NCBI GenBank assembly: GCA_034440235.1
Contig: JAWXBR010000011.1
Coordinates: forward strand, 81,696-145,695
Direction: 5' to 3'
DNA from: JAWXBR01 sp034440235
GTDB lineage: Bacteria; Bacteroidota; Ignavibacteria; Kapaibacteriales; Kapaibacteriaceae
DNA length: 64,000 nt
Made by a program: the position numbers and the translations under genes. Of this stretch, positions 1-8,888 are shown one piece after another (the stretch's first letter is position 1; each line of letters opens with the position of its first letter). The notes under the pieces are model-generated. The model did not search any database. It was not told the origin of the DNA and saw only the letters and a program-made list of their open reading frames with translations.

Positions 1-1
1 A

Positions 2-1555
2 CTAAACATTCCTATGATCATCGCGGTTACGATGATCGACGATGTGAAAGCCTCGGGCGGCGTATTCGACGACATCGCGCTTTTTCATGAACTGGGCGTG
101 CGTGTCATGCCGGTGGTTGGACGCAAAGGCCTTGGCGTTGCAGATCTGAAGAGTGCACTGGTCGATCCATCAGCAGCCTTGATACCTCGTGCAGTGGATC
201 TCGCACAAACTACAGGAGCACAGCCCTCCACAGGGTCTACAGAAGCACGAGTTGCATGGGCTGCACAACTCGTAGGGCGTGTTGTTATTCATGGTAAGCG
301 GAGTCGCCTCACCGAAAAACTCGATAACATTCTACTACACCCAGTGTTCGGCACACTTGCATTTGTCGTAGTGATGGCGCTGTTTTTTCAAGCGATTTTT
401 TCGTGGTCAGAACCACTTATGAATCTTATTGAGAGCGGCATCTACGTGTTACGCGCCAACGCAGATGCGAACATTACGCACGATGTCCTACGAAGCTTTG
501 TGAGTAAGGGTCTTCTGGCAGGGGTCGGCGCCGTTATTGTTTTCCTACCGCAGATCCTTATACTAAACATTCTTATAACTGTGCTCGAAGAGTGTGGATA
601 CATGGCGCGAGCTGCGTTTTTGGTTGATAGGTTTATGGGACTGTTCGGACTTCAGGGACGCTCCTTTATTCCGTTGCTCGGTTCGTTTGCGTGCGCTGTG
701 CCGGGCATTATGTCCGCTCGTATCATCCCATCCTACAAAGACCGCATAGCAACGATCATGGCTGCACCGCTCATGACTTGTTCAGCGCGCCTTCCGGTGT
801 ACACGTTGCTCATTGGTGCACTCATTCCATCTGCGGCAGTGTTTGGCATCTTCTCGTTACAAAGTATTGTGATGGCATCGCTGTTTGTTGCAGGTGCGCT
901 AAGCGGACTTCTTATCGCGCTCGTGTTGAAGCGCACAATGTTCAAAGGCGACGTCGTGCCGTTCCTCATCGAATTTCCGCCGTACCGAGCCCCTTCACTA
1001 CACAGTCTTTACGTTACAGTAGTTAATCGCACCAAAGACTTTCTTACAACAGCAGGCACTGTCATTCTTGCATTTAGCATTGCACTGTGGATTCTTACAG
1101 AATTACCACGAACGAATGTTGGCAGCACCAGCGGTAACACGGCTGCTCTGCGTCTAGAGACAGAACGCACACAACTCGACTCTTCGTATGCAGCTTCGAT
1201 AGGTAGAGCGGTGCAGCCCGTCTTCGCACCATTGGGATTCGATTGGCGCATTACGCTTGGCGTACTTGGGTCGTATGCTGCGCGCGAGACATTTGTTAGT
1301 GTGATGGGTCAGGTCTACGCAGCCGACGTCAGCGCGAGCGACGTGCCGCTTCGCGAGGTCATTCACCGTGAACTTCCGTTGCCGGTCGGACTGTCCCTTC
1401 TTGCCTACTACGTCTACGCCCTACAGTGTGTGAGCACCATGGCCGTAATGAAACGCGAAACGGGCACCTGGAAATGGCCCGCTCTTTCCTTCGCCATCAC
1501 ATTTGTTTTAGCCTACGCTGCTGCCTGGCTGACATTCATAATTGCCTCTAGCTAA
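2..1555 (+). CDS. feoB: Ferrous iron transporter B, 3' part (5' end outside window)
   Basis: FeoB imports Fe(II) across the inner membrane using an N-terminal G domain and a C-terminal membrane permease. The frame is open to the left edge, so the G1-G3 motifs lie outside; 517 residues are visible. The first residues hold the end of the G domain (TMIDD, then GRKGLG), followed by a linker and the two Gate regions with many membrane helices, including the conserved stretch LEECGYMARAAFLVDR. The C-terminal half (GSYAARETFVS, then ALQCVSTMAVMKRETG) is typical of the family. Odd point: the G4 motif, normally NxxD, reads TMID, and the G5 SA pair reads VG, so guanine specificity may be relaxed. Family assignment is firm; the altered specificity is inference. 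Confidence 0.96.
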   Translation, partial: LNIPMIIAVTMIDDVKASGGVFDDIALFHELGVRVMPVVGRKGLGVADLKSALVDPSAALIPRAVDLAQTTGAQPSTGSTEARVAWAAQLVGRVVIHGKRSRLTEKLDNILLHPVFGTLAFVVVMALFFQAIFSWSEPLMNLIESGIYVLRANADANITHDVLRSFVSKGLLAGVGAVIVFLPQILILNILITVLEECGYMARAAFLVDRFMGLFGLQGRSFIPLLGSFACAVPGIMSARIIPSYKDRIATIMAAPLMTCSARLPVYTLLIGALIPSAAVFGIFSLQSIVMASLFVAGALSGLLIALVLKRTMFKGDVVPFLIEFPPYRAPSLHSLYVTVVNRTKDFLTTAGTVILAFSIALWILTELPRTNVGSTSGNTAALRLETERTQLDSSYAASIGRAVQPVFAPLGFDWRITLGVLGSYAARETFVSVMGQVYAADVSASDVPLREVIHRELPLPVGLSLLAYYVYALQCVSTMAVMKRETGTWKWPALSFAITFVLAYAAAWLTFIIASS

Positions 1556-1569
1556 CTGTTCGAAACGTT

Positions 1570-1600
1570 AAGGGGCCTGATATGGGGCTTTTTAAGGGGC
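1570..1600 (+). repeat. Triple GGGGC word at 12-bp spacing
   Basis: GGGGC occurs at 1572, 1584 and 1596, exactly 12 bp apart. The first and third copies are AAGGGGC. The stretch lies just after the feoB stop codon. The same heptamer recurs, often in close pairs, throughout the window in coding and non-coding DNA on both strands. Its role is unknown. Confidence 0.6.
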
Positions 1601-1623
1601 ATTTTGCGGTGTTTTCCAATCTT

Positions 1624-1644
1624 TATTTGGACTAAATCCAAATA
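1624..1644. promoter_or_regulatory. 21-bp palindrome, possible metal-responsive operator
   Basis: Perfect 8-bp arms TATTTGGA and TCCAAATA flank the 5-bp centre CTAAA. The site lies between feoB and the DUF4856 lipoprotein gene, 40 bp before that gene's start. Its size and AT-rich dyad fit a Fur- or DtxR-type operator, and the iron-transport context favours iron control of the lipoprotein. It does not match the classical Fur box closely, so the regulator is a guess. Confidence 0.45.
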
Positions 1645-1683
1645 GAGCTTAGATTCGTCGCATACTCATTCAGGATTCAAGAC

Positions 1684-2817
1684 ATGTGTAGTGAAAACCT
1701 CGTTGCTCGTCAGGCTCTTCAGATTGGCCTACTAGTTCTCGTTGTCGGCGTCTTGTCCTCGTGCTCGGAAAGCACGACCCCCAACGATACTTTTACAATT
1801 CCAGCATACTATGACACCACGTCATGGCGGGCAAATGCGCAAGACGAACTTCTATATCTCGATCAGATAGGTGATTTGCTTACGTATTTGAAGAGTGCAA
1901 GAACGCAAGGTGTGAAGCTTATTCCAGTCGAGGTTGGTTTAAAGACTCTTGCTCTGTATCGTCTTTTCACGCCCGATGGTATCAATTTAATCGAACAGAG
2001 AACCCAGAAAACTGTCGCGGCGAGCGGAAGTACCATGGATCCTATGAAGGACCCTGCCTACAACGGTACAGGTGGCGTATTCGTAAAGTACCTTTTCGAT
2101 CAGCATGGTACAGACGTTACCGAACAGGTAGAAAAGATGCTCTTCTCCGTCGCATTGCATAGGGCTGCAATGTCGGCCTTAGATACAGCTACACCTACCA
2201 CACGCAACGTCGATCGCGCGCTTGCTCTTTTCGGAGCTACCCCCGCATTCGCAAACTCTGACAAAGCGATTAAAAATGCAGACCGCTATTGCGCCGCTTA
2301 TGCTGCGCGTCGCGATAAGAATGACGGTACGGGCTTCTATACAAATATTCGTGAAGCGTTTAAGAAGGCGCGCGCTGCCGCTGTTGACGCGAAGTATGAC
2401 AAAGAATATCGCGAGGCTGTGCTTGCAATTCGTACAAACTGGGAGCGTTCGCAGATGGCTACCGCCATTAACTACTGCTATGCAACTAGTACTGCATTGA
2501 GTGCGACGAACGTCAGCGACGACGCACGAGCTTCAGGTATGCACTCGTTCGGTGAAGCACTAGGCTTTCTCCTCGGCGCGAAGGCCACCGATGTAGCATA
2601 TCGTTCAATTACTGATGTGCAGCTTGGTGAAATCCTGACGCTTGCGCGTACATACACATTCAAGTCTCCCACCTACTATGAATTCTGGCAGATGCCTGCC
2701 ACGACGCTTGGTGACCTCAACACTATCACAGAACAACTTCAAGCGATCTATGGCTTCACCGAATCAGAAATGCAAGACTTCAATCAAAACTGGGTAACAG
2801 TGCAAACCCGCCAATAG
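1684..2817 (+). CDS. DUF4856-type lipoprotein
   Basis: A 377-residue exported lipoprotein. The N-terminus has a hydrophobic core and a lipobox LSSC with the lipidated Cys at residue 27, followed by SES, so it is probably anchored in an outer or inner membrane. The rest is mostly helical, with the segment AIRTNWERSQMATAINYCY and a terminal region of the kind seen in DUF4856 proteins of Bacteroidetes, which are distantly imelysin-like. It follows feoB after 128 bp that contain a 21-bp palindrome, suggesting iron-linked expression. The biochemical role is unknown; the DUF4856 assignment comes from remembered sequence pattern. Confidence 0.75.
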   Translation: MCSENLVARQALQIGLLVLVVGVLSSCSESTTPNDTFTIPAYYDTTSWRANAQDELLYLDQIGDLLTYLKSARTQGVKLIPVEVGLKTLALYRLFTPDGINLIEQRTQKTVAASGSTMDPMKDPAYNGTGGVFVKYLFDQHGTDVTEQVEKMLFSVALHRAAMSALDTATPTTRNVDRALALFGATPAFANSDKAIKNADRYCAAYAARRDKNDGTGFYTNIREAFKKARAAAVDAKYDKEYREAVLAIRTNWERSQMATAINYCYATSTALSATNVSDDARASGMHSFGEALGFLLGAKATDVAYRSITDVQLGEILTLARTYTFKSPTYYEFWQMPATTLGDLNTITEQLQAIYGFTESEMQDFNQNWVTVQTRQ

Positions 2818-2841
2818 GGCAATCAAGAGCAGTTTTCCTTC

Positions 2842-4221
2842 CTAAAGCAAGATGCCTTTTAACAGCAGCGTCGCAATCGAGAAGTAGATCACAATGCCCG
2901 TAACGTCGGCAAATGTTGCTACGAACGGCGCTGACGATGCGGCGGGGTCGAAGCCGAGGCGCTTCATGATGAGCGGCAGCATCGAGCCGGCAATTGTACC
3001 CGAGACGACAATGCCGATGAGTGAGATACCCACAACAGTCGAGATAACAGGTGTGATGATGGGATCGTAATCGCCGCTGATAATATCGCCGAAAAACAGA
3101 CGACAAAAACCTAAGACGCCGAGCAGCGTGCCGAGACATAAGCCAACGGTTATTTCACGTTGCATAATGCGCCACCAATCGGCGAGGCCAACTTCGCCGA
3201 GGGCGAGGGCACGGACGATGAGCGTCGCCGCTTGTGAACCAGAGTTTCCGCCACTCGAAATGATGAGCGGGAGAAACAATGCCAGCACTACGGCGCGGTC
3301 TATCGTGCTTTGGAAGTACGACATCGCATTGGCCGTTAGGAATCCTCCAACAAACAGCACAACAAGCCAGGTTGCTCGCTTGCGAACGAGCTCGAACAGG
3401 GGGACAGAGATGTATGGCTCGTCTAGCGCCTGAACGCCCCCGAACTTCTGCATTTCTTCTGTGGCTTGTTCATCGGCGATGTCAAGAACATCGTCAACTG
3501 TTATAATACCAAGAAGTTTACGGTCTTTATCAACGACGGGTAATGCGTAGCGGTCGAGCTGACGGAACAGCTCGACCGCTTTTTCTTGCGGATCGGTTAC
3601 AAGGAGTGCTTCGGCCTTGTAATCCATGAGGTCTTCGATTTTCGATTCGGGAGATGCTAGCAGGATTTCACGTATGTGAATTTCATCGACGAGTGTACCA
3701 TGCTCCGTAACGTATAACACATTGAGCGTTTCCGAATTCTTTCCGAATGCACGAATATGATCGAGTGCATGCTGTATTGTCCAATGCGCTTTCACAATCA
3801 CGTAGTCGGGCGTCATAATCCGACCGACAGAGTCCTCGGGATAATTCAACAGCGACAACGCAATTGCACGCTCTTCGGCCGACAAGTGGTTGATAAGCTC
3901 TTGCACAACGTTGGCTGGCAGGTCTTCGAAGAGTTGCGTTCTATCGTCCGCGGACATTTCGTTCAGGATAGACGCCACCTGTTCACGCGCCATGTCGTGC
4001 AACAAGTCTTCCTGCGTTTCGAGTTCACAATACGCAAACGTTTCAGCGGCGAGGTCTTTATGCAGCAGCCGAAAAATAATGACGCGACTTTCTGCAGATA
4101 AATCGGCAACCAGTAGCGCTAAATCAATTGGCGACCAGTCCTCAAACACCTCGCGGATTGTAGCGAAATCTCTCGCTGCAATCAGCTCTTCTATCTCAGG
4201 TGCTATGAGGGTTGCGTACAT
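2842..4221 (-). CDS. mgtE: Magnesium channel/transporter MgtE
   Basis: MgtE is a homodimeric inner-membrane Mg2+ channel gated by cytosolic Mg2+. At 459 residues it has the usual length. Residues 1 to about 125 form the helical N domain (HLSAEERAIALSLLNYPEDS), about 130-250 form two CBS domains (RIMTPDYVIV; LPVVDKDRKLLGIITVDDVL), and from about 280 five membrane helices follow with the signatures SGGNSGSQAATLIVRALALG and GFDPAASSAPFVATFADVTG. It is convergent with the DUF4856 gene (24-bp gap). The upstream leader holds a six-copy 17-bp tandem repeat and no recognisable M-box. Confidence 0.97.
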   Translation of the reverse strand: MYATLIAPEIEELIAARDFATIREVFEDWSPIDLALLVADLSAESRVIIFRLLHKDLAAETFAYCELETQEDLLHDMAREQVASILNEMSADDRTQLFEDLPANVVQELINHLSAEERAIALSLLNYPEDSVGRIMTPDYVIVKAHWTIQHALDHIRAFGKNSETLNVLYVTEHGTLVDEIHIREILLASPESKIEDLMDYKAEALLVTDPQEKAVELFRQLDRYALPVVDKDRKLLGIITVDDVLDIADEQATEEMQKFGGVQALDEPYISVPLFELVRKRATWLVVLFVGGFLTANAMSYFQSTIDRAVVLALFLPLIISSGGNSGSQAATLIVRALALGEVGLADWWRIMQREITVGLCLGTLLGVLGFCRLFFGDIISGDYDPIITPVISTVVGISLIGIVVSGTIAGSMLPLIMKRLGFDPAASSAPFVATFADVTGIVIYFSIATLLLKGILL

Positions 4222-4242
4222 CCTCGCAAAGGTACGCGTCCG

Positions 4243-4344
4243 ATGCTATTTGTCGGACTATGCTATTCGTACAGCTCGGCGATTCGTAGCACTTGGCTAT
4301 TCGTCGGCCACAGCTATTCGTCGGCCACAGCTATTCGTATCGGA
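4243..4344. repeat. Six-copy 17-bp tandem repeat at permease stop / mgtE leader
   Basis: Six contiguous 17-bp units can be read. The best-conserved plus-strand unit is CAGCTATTCGTCGGCCA (4311-4327). The outer copies have diverged but keep GCTATTCGT or close variants in register. On the minus strand the array starts over the last codons and TAG stop of the permease gene and runs to 22 bp before the mgtE start, so each unit carries a copy of ACGAATAGC including the stop. Two copies also read as GTG-started four-codon mini-ORFs (VADE then stop), with the next GTG 2 nt after the TAG. Confidence 0.85.
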
Positions 4345-5578
4345 GTGCTTCGATCGGGTCGAGCGAGGCGGCCTTGTATGCAGGGTAGATGCCTGAGACG
4401 AGGCCTATGACGGTGCATGAAAGCATGCTGAAGACAATGGCGAACCACGGTAGGTCGTAGGGGAGCGATTGAACGCCCGAAGATTTGATGACGAACGTAA
4501 TGATAAGGGTTGCAATGCAGCCAAGAATTACGCCAGCTATGGCGCCGAACTGACCTATTGCAATTCCTTCGATGAGGAATTGCTGTAGAATCCATGAGCG
4601 GCGTGCACCTAACGCCTTACGGACACCAATCTCGCGCGTTCGCTCTTTTACGCTAACGAGCATCATGTTCATAATGCCAATGCCTGCAACAAGCAGAGCA
4701 ATGAGTCCACTCAACCAAGCAAGCGCAGCGATGGCCATCGTAAGATTTCCGAATTGCGCAGAGAGCGCCTCGTTGGTGTCGAGCTCGAAGTTGTTCTCTT
4801 CCCACGGCTTTGCATTACGTAGCATTCGCATGATGCCTATTGCTTCGTCGACTGTGGCAGGTAGGGCATCGCGACTAAATGCTTTTACACTTACATCTAC
4901 ACTTACGTCCCACCACATGGTGTAGTATTTCACAAAGACGCTGATGGGAATAAGCACGCGGTTGTCCTGACTCTGTCCGAGTAGCCCACCCTTTTTTTCG
5001 AGCACACCAACAACGGTGAATTGCTGATTCTTAATGGTAAGGGTCTTGCCCAAGGGGTCTACGTTCGGAAATAGTTTTACAACGATGTCATTTCCGATGA
5101 TGGCACCGCTGCCGTTCAAAAGCACGTCCTGTTCAGTGAACGGACGTCCCGAGGAAATACCAACGGCGTTCACCGTGAAGTACAATTCGTCGACACCAAT
5201 AAGCGACACGTCGGGGTCAGTCGATTGCTCGCCAGCTTTAATGATGAGTCCCGGTGAAGTATTACTAATCGAAATCAGATTCGTGAGTGTCATCTTATCA
5301 CGGAACTCAAGCGACTGTGGATAGGAGATTGGTTTGCGCTTGGCATACTTGCGCCAATTATGTCCGAAGTCTATCGATGGTGTTCGCTGAATCAAGAACG
5401 AGTGTTCACCAAGGTCTGCTAATTGTGAGCCGAGCGCAGTGTTCAAGACACCAGTAATGCCACTCGATGCAACGATTGCAAACACACCAATCGAAACACT
5501 TAGCAGTGTGAACACGCTGCGCAGTTTGTGAGCACGCACGGAGTCCCAGGCCATGGTTATCGACTCTGCAATGTTCAT
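4331..5578 (-). CDS. ABC exporter permease, MacB/FtsX type (second permease)
   Basis: A 415-residue membrane subunit of a MacB/LolCE-like exporter. It has an N-terminal membrane helix (RSVFTLLSVSIGVFAIVASS), a large periplasmic MacB_PCD-type domain to about residue 270, then three C-terminal FtsX helices containing MNMMLVSVKERTREIGVRKA and ending in PIEALRYE, the classical family terminus. Its start overlaps the end of the first permease by 4 nt (ATGA), so the two are probably translated together and form the two halves of the transporter. The stop codon lies within a 17-bp tandem repeat. Confidence 0.92.
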   Translation of the reverse strand: MNIAESITMAWDSVRAHKLRSVFTLLSVSIGVFAIVASSGITGVLNTALGSQLADLGEHSFLIQRTPSIDFGHNWRKYAKRKPISYPQSLEFRDKMTLTNLISISNTSPGLIIKAGEQSTDPDVSLIGVDELYFTVNAVGISSGRPFTEQDVLLNGSGAIIGNDIVVKLFPNVDPLGKTLTIKNQQFTVVGVLEKKGGLLGQSQDNRVLIPISVFVKYYTMWWDVSVDVSVKAFSRDALPATVDEAIGIMRMLRNAKPWEENNFELDTNEALSAQFGNLTMAIAALAWLSGLIALLVAGIGIMNMMLVSVKERTREIGVRKALGARRSWILQQFLIEGIAIGQFGAIAGVILGCIATLIITFVIKSSGVQSLPYDLPWFAIVFSMLSCTVIGLVSGIYPAYKAASLDPIEALRYE

Positions 5579-6804
5579 TCGGCCCTCAGTGCTTCTACAG
5601 GATCGAGATTCGATGCGCGTATCGCTGGGATGAGTCCGGCCATGAGCCCAACAACCGTTGCAATGGCAATAGCTAGCATAAGAAGATCTACCGGAATGAG
5701 AGCACTTACAACTGCCAGAACATCAGCGGGCAACATACTACCCGCAACGATATGAAGAATCCATGTCACGAATTGAGAGACAGGTAATGCGAGCACGGCG
5801 GCGGTAACACAAAGCAAGGTCGATTCCATCAGAAATTGCAGACGGATGGAGCCGCGTTTGGCGCCGATGGCCTTACGGACACCAATTTCTTTGGTACGTT
5901 CAGATACGCTAACAAACATGATGTTCGTAAGGTTAATAGAACCTACAATGAACGCAAGCACGGTAAGGCCGAGACCTGCGGCCCAGATCCAGAAGCGAAT
6001 TTTTTTCACTTCGTCGTCAAACGCTTTCATCTCGTTTATCGAAAAATCGTTCTCTTTATGTGGAGGTACATTGCGAATGCCACGCATCACACCAATTGCT
6101 TCTTCTCTCACAATATTCATCATGCGTTCGTTGCCCGCCTTGATGGCAACAGAGAAACTTCGATTGTTAAAACCATAGGCGCTACGAAAGGCGTAGAGCG
6201 GAATGTACACTTGGTTGTCAACAAAGTCCATGAACAACACGCCACGTTTTTCTACAACACCAATCACACGAAATGGTATTCCCTGAATCTTGAGATTCTT
6301 ACCGACTGCCGTTTCGGTCGGAAACAACGCTTTCTTGATACCGTGACCAATTACAATAACGTTTGCGGCCTGCTGCTCTTCTATTGGCGTGAAAAACCTT
6401 CCATCCTCTGTTATACCAGCAGGCGTCATTCCGTACGTAGCAGCCGTTCCCATAACTGCAGTTCGCAAAACCTTGTTGCCATAACTAACCGAACCGCCCC
6501 ACTTACGTGCAAGGGGAATGACGTATTCGGGAGATTCCATTCTGTAGCGCAGAGACTCGACCTGCTCTAACGAAAGGTCTTTGCGCGCCTCGGTCTTTCG
6601 CCAGTTGCCGCCGCCTGCCCAGTCCCATTTATCGACATACATCATGTCCTTGCCGATAATCGAAATGGTCTGTTCCCAGATGGCATCGAGCCCCTTAATG
6701 GCCCAACCCATTGTAACGACTGCAACAACACCAACAATCATGCTGCCCGTAGTAAGTATAGAACGCAGCATGTTCGATCGCACAGATTCGAAGGCGAAGC
6801 GCAA
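5575..6804 (-). CDS. ABC exporter permease, MacB/FtsX type (first permease)
   Basis: A 409-residue paralogue of the next gene in the operon. Order: N-terminal membrane helix (SILTTGSMIVGVVAVVTMGW), periplasmic domain (about 50-270), then three membrane helices with MFVSVSERTKEIGVRKAIGA and the terminal LDPVEALRAE. It lies 23 bp after the ATPase gene and overlaps the next permease by 4 nt. Two unequal permeases with one ATPase, an adaptor and a TolC protein suggest a trans-envelope exporter for a hydrophobic compound, lipid or peptide. The substrate cannot be told from sequence. Confidence 0.92.
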   Translation of the reverse strand: MRFAFESVRSNMLRSILTTGSMIVGVVAVVTMGWAIKGLDAIWEQTISIIGKDMMYVDKWDWAGGGNWRKTEARKDLSLEQVESLRYRMESPEYVIPLARKWGGSVSYGNKVLRTAVMGTAATYGMTPAGITEDGRFFTPIEEQQAANVIVIGHGIKKALFPTETAVGKNLKIQGIPFRVIGVVEKRGVLFMDFVDNQVYIPLYAFRSAYGFNNRSFSVAIKAGNERMMNIVREEAIGVMRGIRNVPPHKENDFSINEMKAFDDEVKKIRFWIWAAGLGLTVLAFIVGSINLTNIMFVSVSERTKEIGVRKAIGAKRGSIRLQFLMESTLLCVTAAVLALPVSQFVTWILHIVAGSMLPADVLAVVSALIPVDLLMLAIAIATVVGLMAGLIPAIRASNLDPVEALRAE

Positions 6805-6827
6805 CGACTCTATGATAGACGTGCGGT

Positions 6828-7577
6828 TCAGGGTACAAGACCGGATTGGTCGCTTGGTGCTAAGCGCAAGAGGTCGGTTGGTACGAGACCCGCGTGTTCG
6901 TTTGGTGTATCGCTTTCGATGAGTCCGTCACGCAATCGGATAATGCGATGGGTGTGTCGGGCGACGTCTTCTTCGTGTGTAACGATGATGACGGTATTGC
7001 CGCTCTGCCACAACTCGCGAAAGAGTTGCATGATCTCTTGTCCCGTCTTCGAGTCGAGATTTCCCGTTGGCTCATCTGCAAGAATAATCGATGGCTTCGT
7101 TACCAATGCGCGGGCGATGGCAACGCGCTGACGTTGTCCGCCAGAAAGTTCGTTCGGCTTATGTGTAACTCTATCTGCAAGCCCAACACTGCGCAACGCC
7201 TCTTGTGCACGCTCCTTGCGTACAGAGCTGCTTACGCCTGCGTACACGAGCGGAAGCTCGACATTTTTTAGCGCCGTTGCTCGCGGTAGAAGATTAAACG
7301 TCTGAAATACAAAACCGATTTCCTTGTTACGGATTTCAGCCAGGTCGTCGTCCTTCATCTCGCTTACATTGTTGCCACTAAAAAAATACTCGCCGCTTGT
7401 GGGTGTATCGAGGCAGCCGATCATGTTCATGAGGGTTGATTTTCCGGAACCGGACGGACCCATCAAGGCGACGTATTCATTTTGACCGATGGTGAGAGAA
7501 ACGTTGCGCAATGCATGCACGGTTTCCTCGCCCATTACATAGGTCTTCGCAAGATTGCGGATGTCAATAATCGTCAC
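6828..7577 (-). CDS. ABC exporter ATP-binding protein, LolD/MacB type
   Basis: The cytosolic ATPase of the exporter, 249 residues. Walker A is GPSGSGKST, the Q-loop lies in GFVFQTFNLL, the signature is LSGGQRQRVAIARAL, and Walker B with the D-loop is ILADEPTGNLDS; the switch His is in IVTHEED. All catalytic motifs are intact. It is about 20 residues longer than typical LolD because of a C-terminal tail with a loose internal repeat (AGLVPTDLLRLAPSDQSGLVP region). Its start overlaps the adaptor stop by 4 nt. Confidence 0.95.
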   Translation of the reverse strand: MTIIDIRNLAKTYVMGEETVHALRNVSLTIGQNEYVALMGPSGSGKSTLMNMIGCLDTPTSGEYFFSGNNVSEMKDDDLAEIRNKEIGFVFQTFNLLPRATALKNVELPLVYAGVSSSVRKERAQEALRSVGLADRVTHKPNELSGGQRQRVAIARALVTKPSIILADEPTGNLDSKTGQEIMQLFRELWQSGNTVIIVTHEEDVARHTHRIIRLRDGLIESDTPNEHAGLVPTDLLRLAPSDQSGLVP

Positions 7578-8884
7578 GGTGTTGCCCGCATCTTGTTAAA
7601 TCGGTCGCGACGATTCTTTTGGTCTTCGATACGTATGACAGAACCGTTCTGAAGGCTCTTGCTTACAGCATTAAACGGAGCCGTAACAATAGACTCGCCC
7701 CCTTTTAGCCCCTTAACAATTTCTATGTAGCCTTGGTCGCTTATGCCTGTTTCTACGGTGCGCGACTGAACCTTCGTGCCGTTTACAATCCACACAATCG
7801 ACGGTGGCCGTTTGCTCTCTTCATCCTTGCGTTGCTCGGCCTTGCGACGGTCTTTTGGTTCCGATTCCGATGGGTTGAGGGTCTCGGTTTGCATAACATC
7901 CTGACGTACCGTTACTGCTTGAATAGGAACAGAAAGCACATCTGATTTTGTTTCGGTTTCGATGTCTACGTCGCAGGACATACCCGGACGCATGCGAAAG
8001 TCTTTGTCGATCATGCGAATGCGAACCTGAAAGTTCACGACTTCTTCTTGCGAGCCTTGTCCACTTATCCGGGGCGAATGACTCACTTCGTAAACTATTC
8101 CACGAAATGATTTATCGCGCAATGCATCGATATGAATGCGTGCTGTATCGCCAACCTGTATAACAGCGACATCGTTTTCGTCGACGTCAACCCATGCATT
8201 CATGGTATTCAGATCGGAGATGCGCAAGAGTTCGGTGCCTTGCATCTGTGCTGTTCCAACAACTTTCTCACCGCTTTCGACAGCGAGGTATGTAACAACG
8301 CCACTAATCGGAGAAAAAATTGTCGAGCGACTTGCCTGTTGTTGCGACTGCTGCAGACCACCAATCGATCGTTGATAGTCGGCCTGTGCTTGAGCCTGAC
8401 GTGATACTGCTGTTAAGTAGGCTGCGTTTGCTCGATCGTACTCTTCGCGTGTGGCAAAGTCTTTCTTCACGAGTTCATTCACGCGCGATAAGTCGGCCTT
8501 TGTCCTATCAACTTCAGCTCTGTACATAGTAATGGCCTGACGTGCCGATTCTGCGGCGCTGCGAGACTGTCCGACCTGCGATTCGAGCAGGTCTGGCTGT
8601 ATACGCACCAGTAGCTGTCCCTTGCGCACTGTATCGCCGTCACGCACACCTAAATGAATGATTTCGCCCGAGGCTTCAGAGGAAACTTTCACCATGAATT
8701 CTGGCTGAAGCTTGCCTATGGCGCTTACGGTCTGCGTAATCGTGCGGCGTTCGACGTTGTCTACGCTCACGAGTAACGGACCTTCCTTGCTGAGCATGAC
8801 AAACCATGCAACTGCCGACACAACAAGTGCGGCAACAACAAGCAATACGATAATGAGTACGCGTCTAGATTTTTTCTTTGCCAT
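7574..8884 (-). CDS. Periplasmic adaptor (membrane fusion protein) of the ABC exporter
   Basis: A 436-residue HlyD/MacA-type adaptor. One N-terminal membrane anchor (VLIIVLLVVAALVVSAVAWF) is followed by the first half of a lipoyl domain (SGEIIHLGVRDGDTVRKGQL), a long alpha-helical hairpin (about residues 100-180), the second lipoyl half (IFSPISGVVTYLAVESGEKV), a beta-barrel domain and a charged low-complexity insert (KDRRKAEQRKDEESK) before the membrane-proximal domain. It bridges the inner-membrane permeases to the TolC channel encoded 4 bp upstream, within one operon. Confidence 0.94.
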   Translation of the reverse strand: MAKKKSRRVLIIVLLVVAALVVSAVAWFVMLSKEGPLLVSVDNVERRTITQTVSAIGKLQPEFMVKVSSEASGEIIHLGVRDGDTVRKGQLLVRIQPDLLESQVGQSRSAAESARQAITMYRAEVDRTKADLSRVNELVKKDFATREEYDRANAAYLTAVSRQAQAQADYQRSIGGLQQSQQQASRSTIFSPISGVVTYLAVESGEKVVGTAQMQGTELLRISDLNTMNAWVDVDENDVAVIQVGDTARIHIDALRDKSFRGIVYEVSHSPRISGQGSQEEVVNFQVRIRMIDKDFRMRPGMSCDVDIETETKSDVLSVPIQAVTVRQDVMQTETLNPSESEPKDRRKAEQRKDEESKRPPSIVWIVNGTKVQSRTVETGISDQGYIEIVKGLKGGESIVTAPFNAVSKSLQNGSVIRIEDQKNRRDRFNKMRATP

Positions 8885-8888
8885 GATT

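Noticed and set aside
4222..4342. M-box or other Mg2+ riboswitch before mgtE
   Set aside because: The leader consists almost entirely of the 17-bp repeat; no conserved riboswitch core could be recognised.
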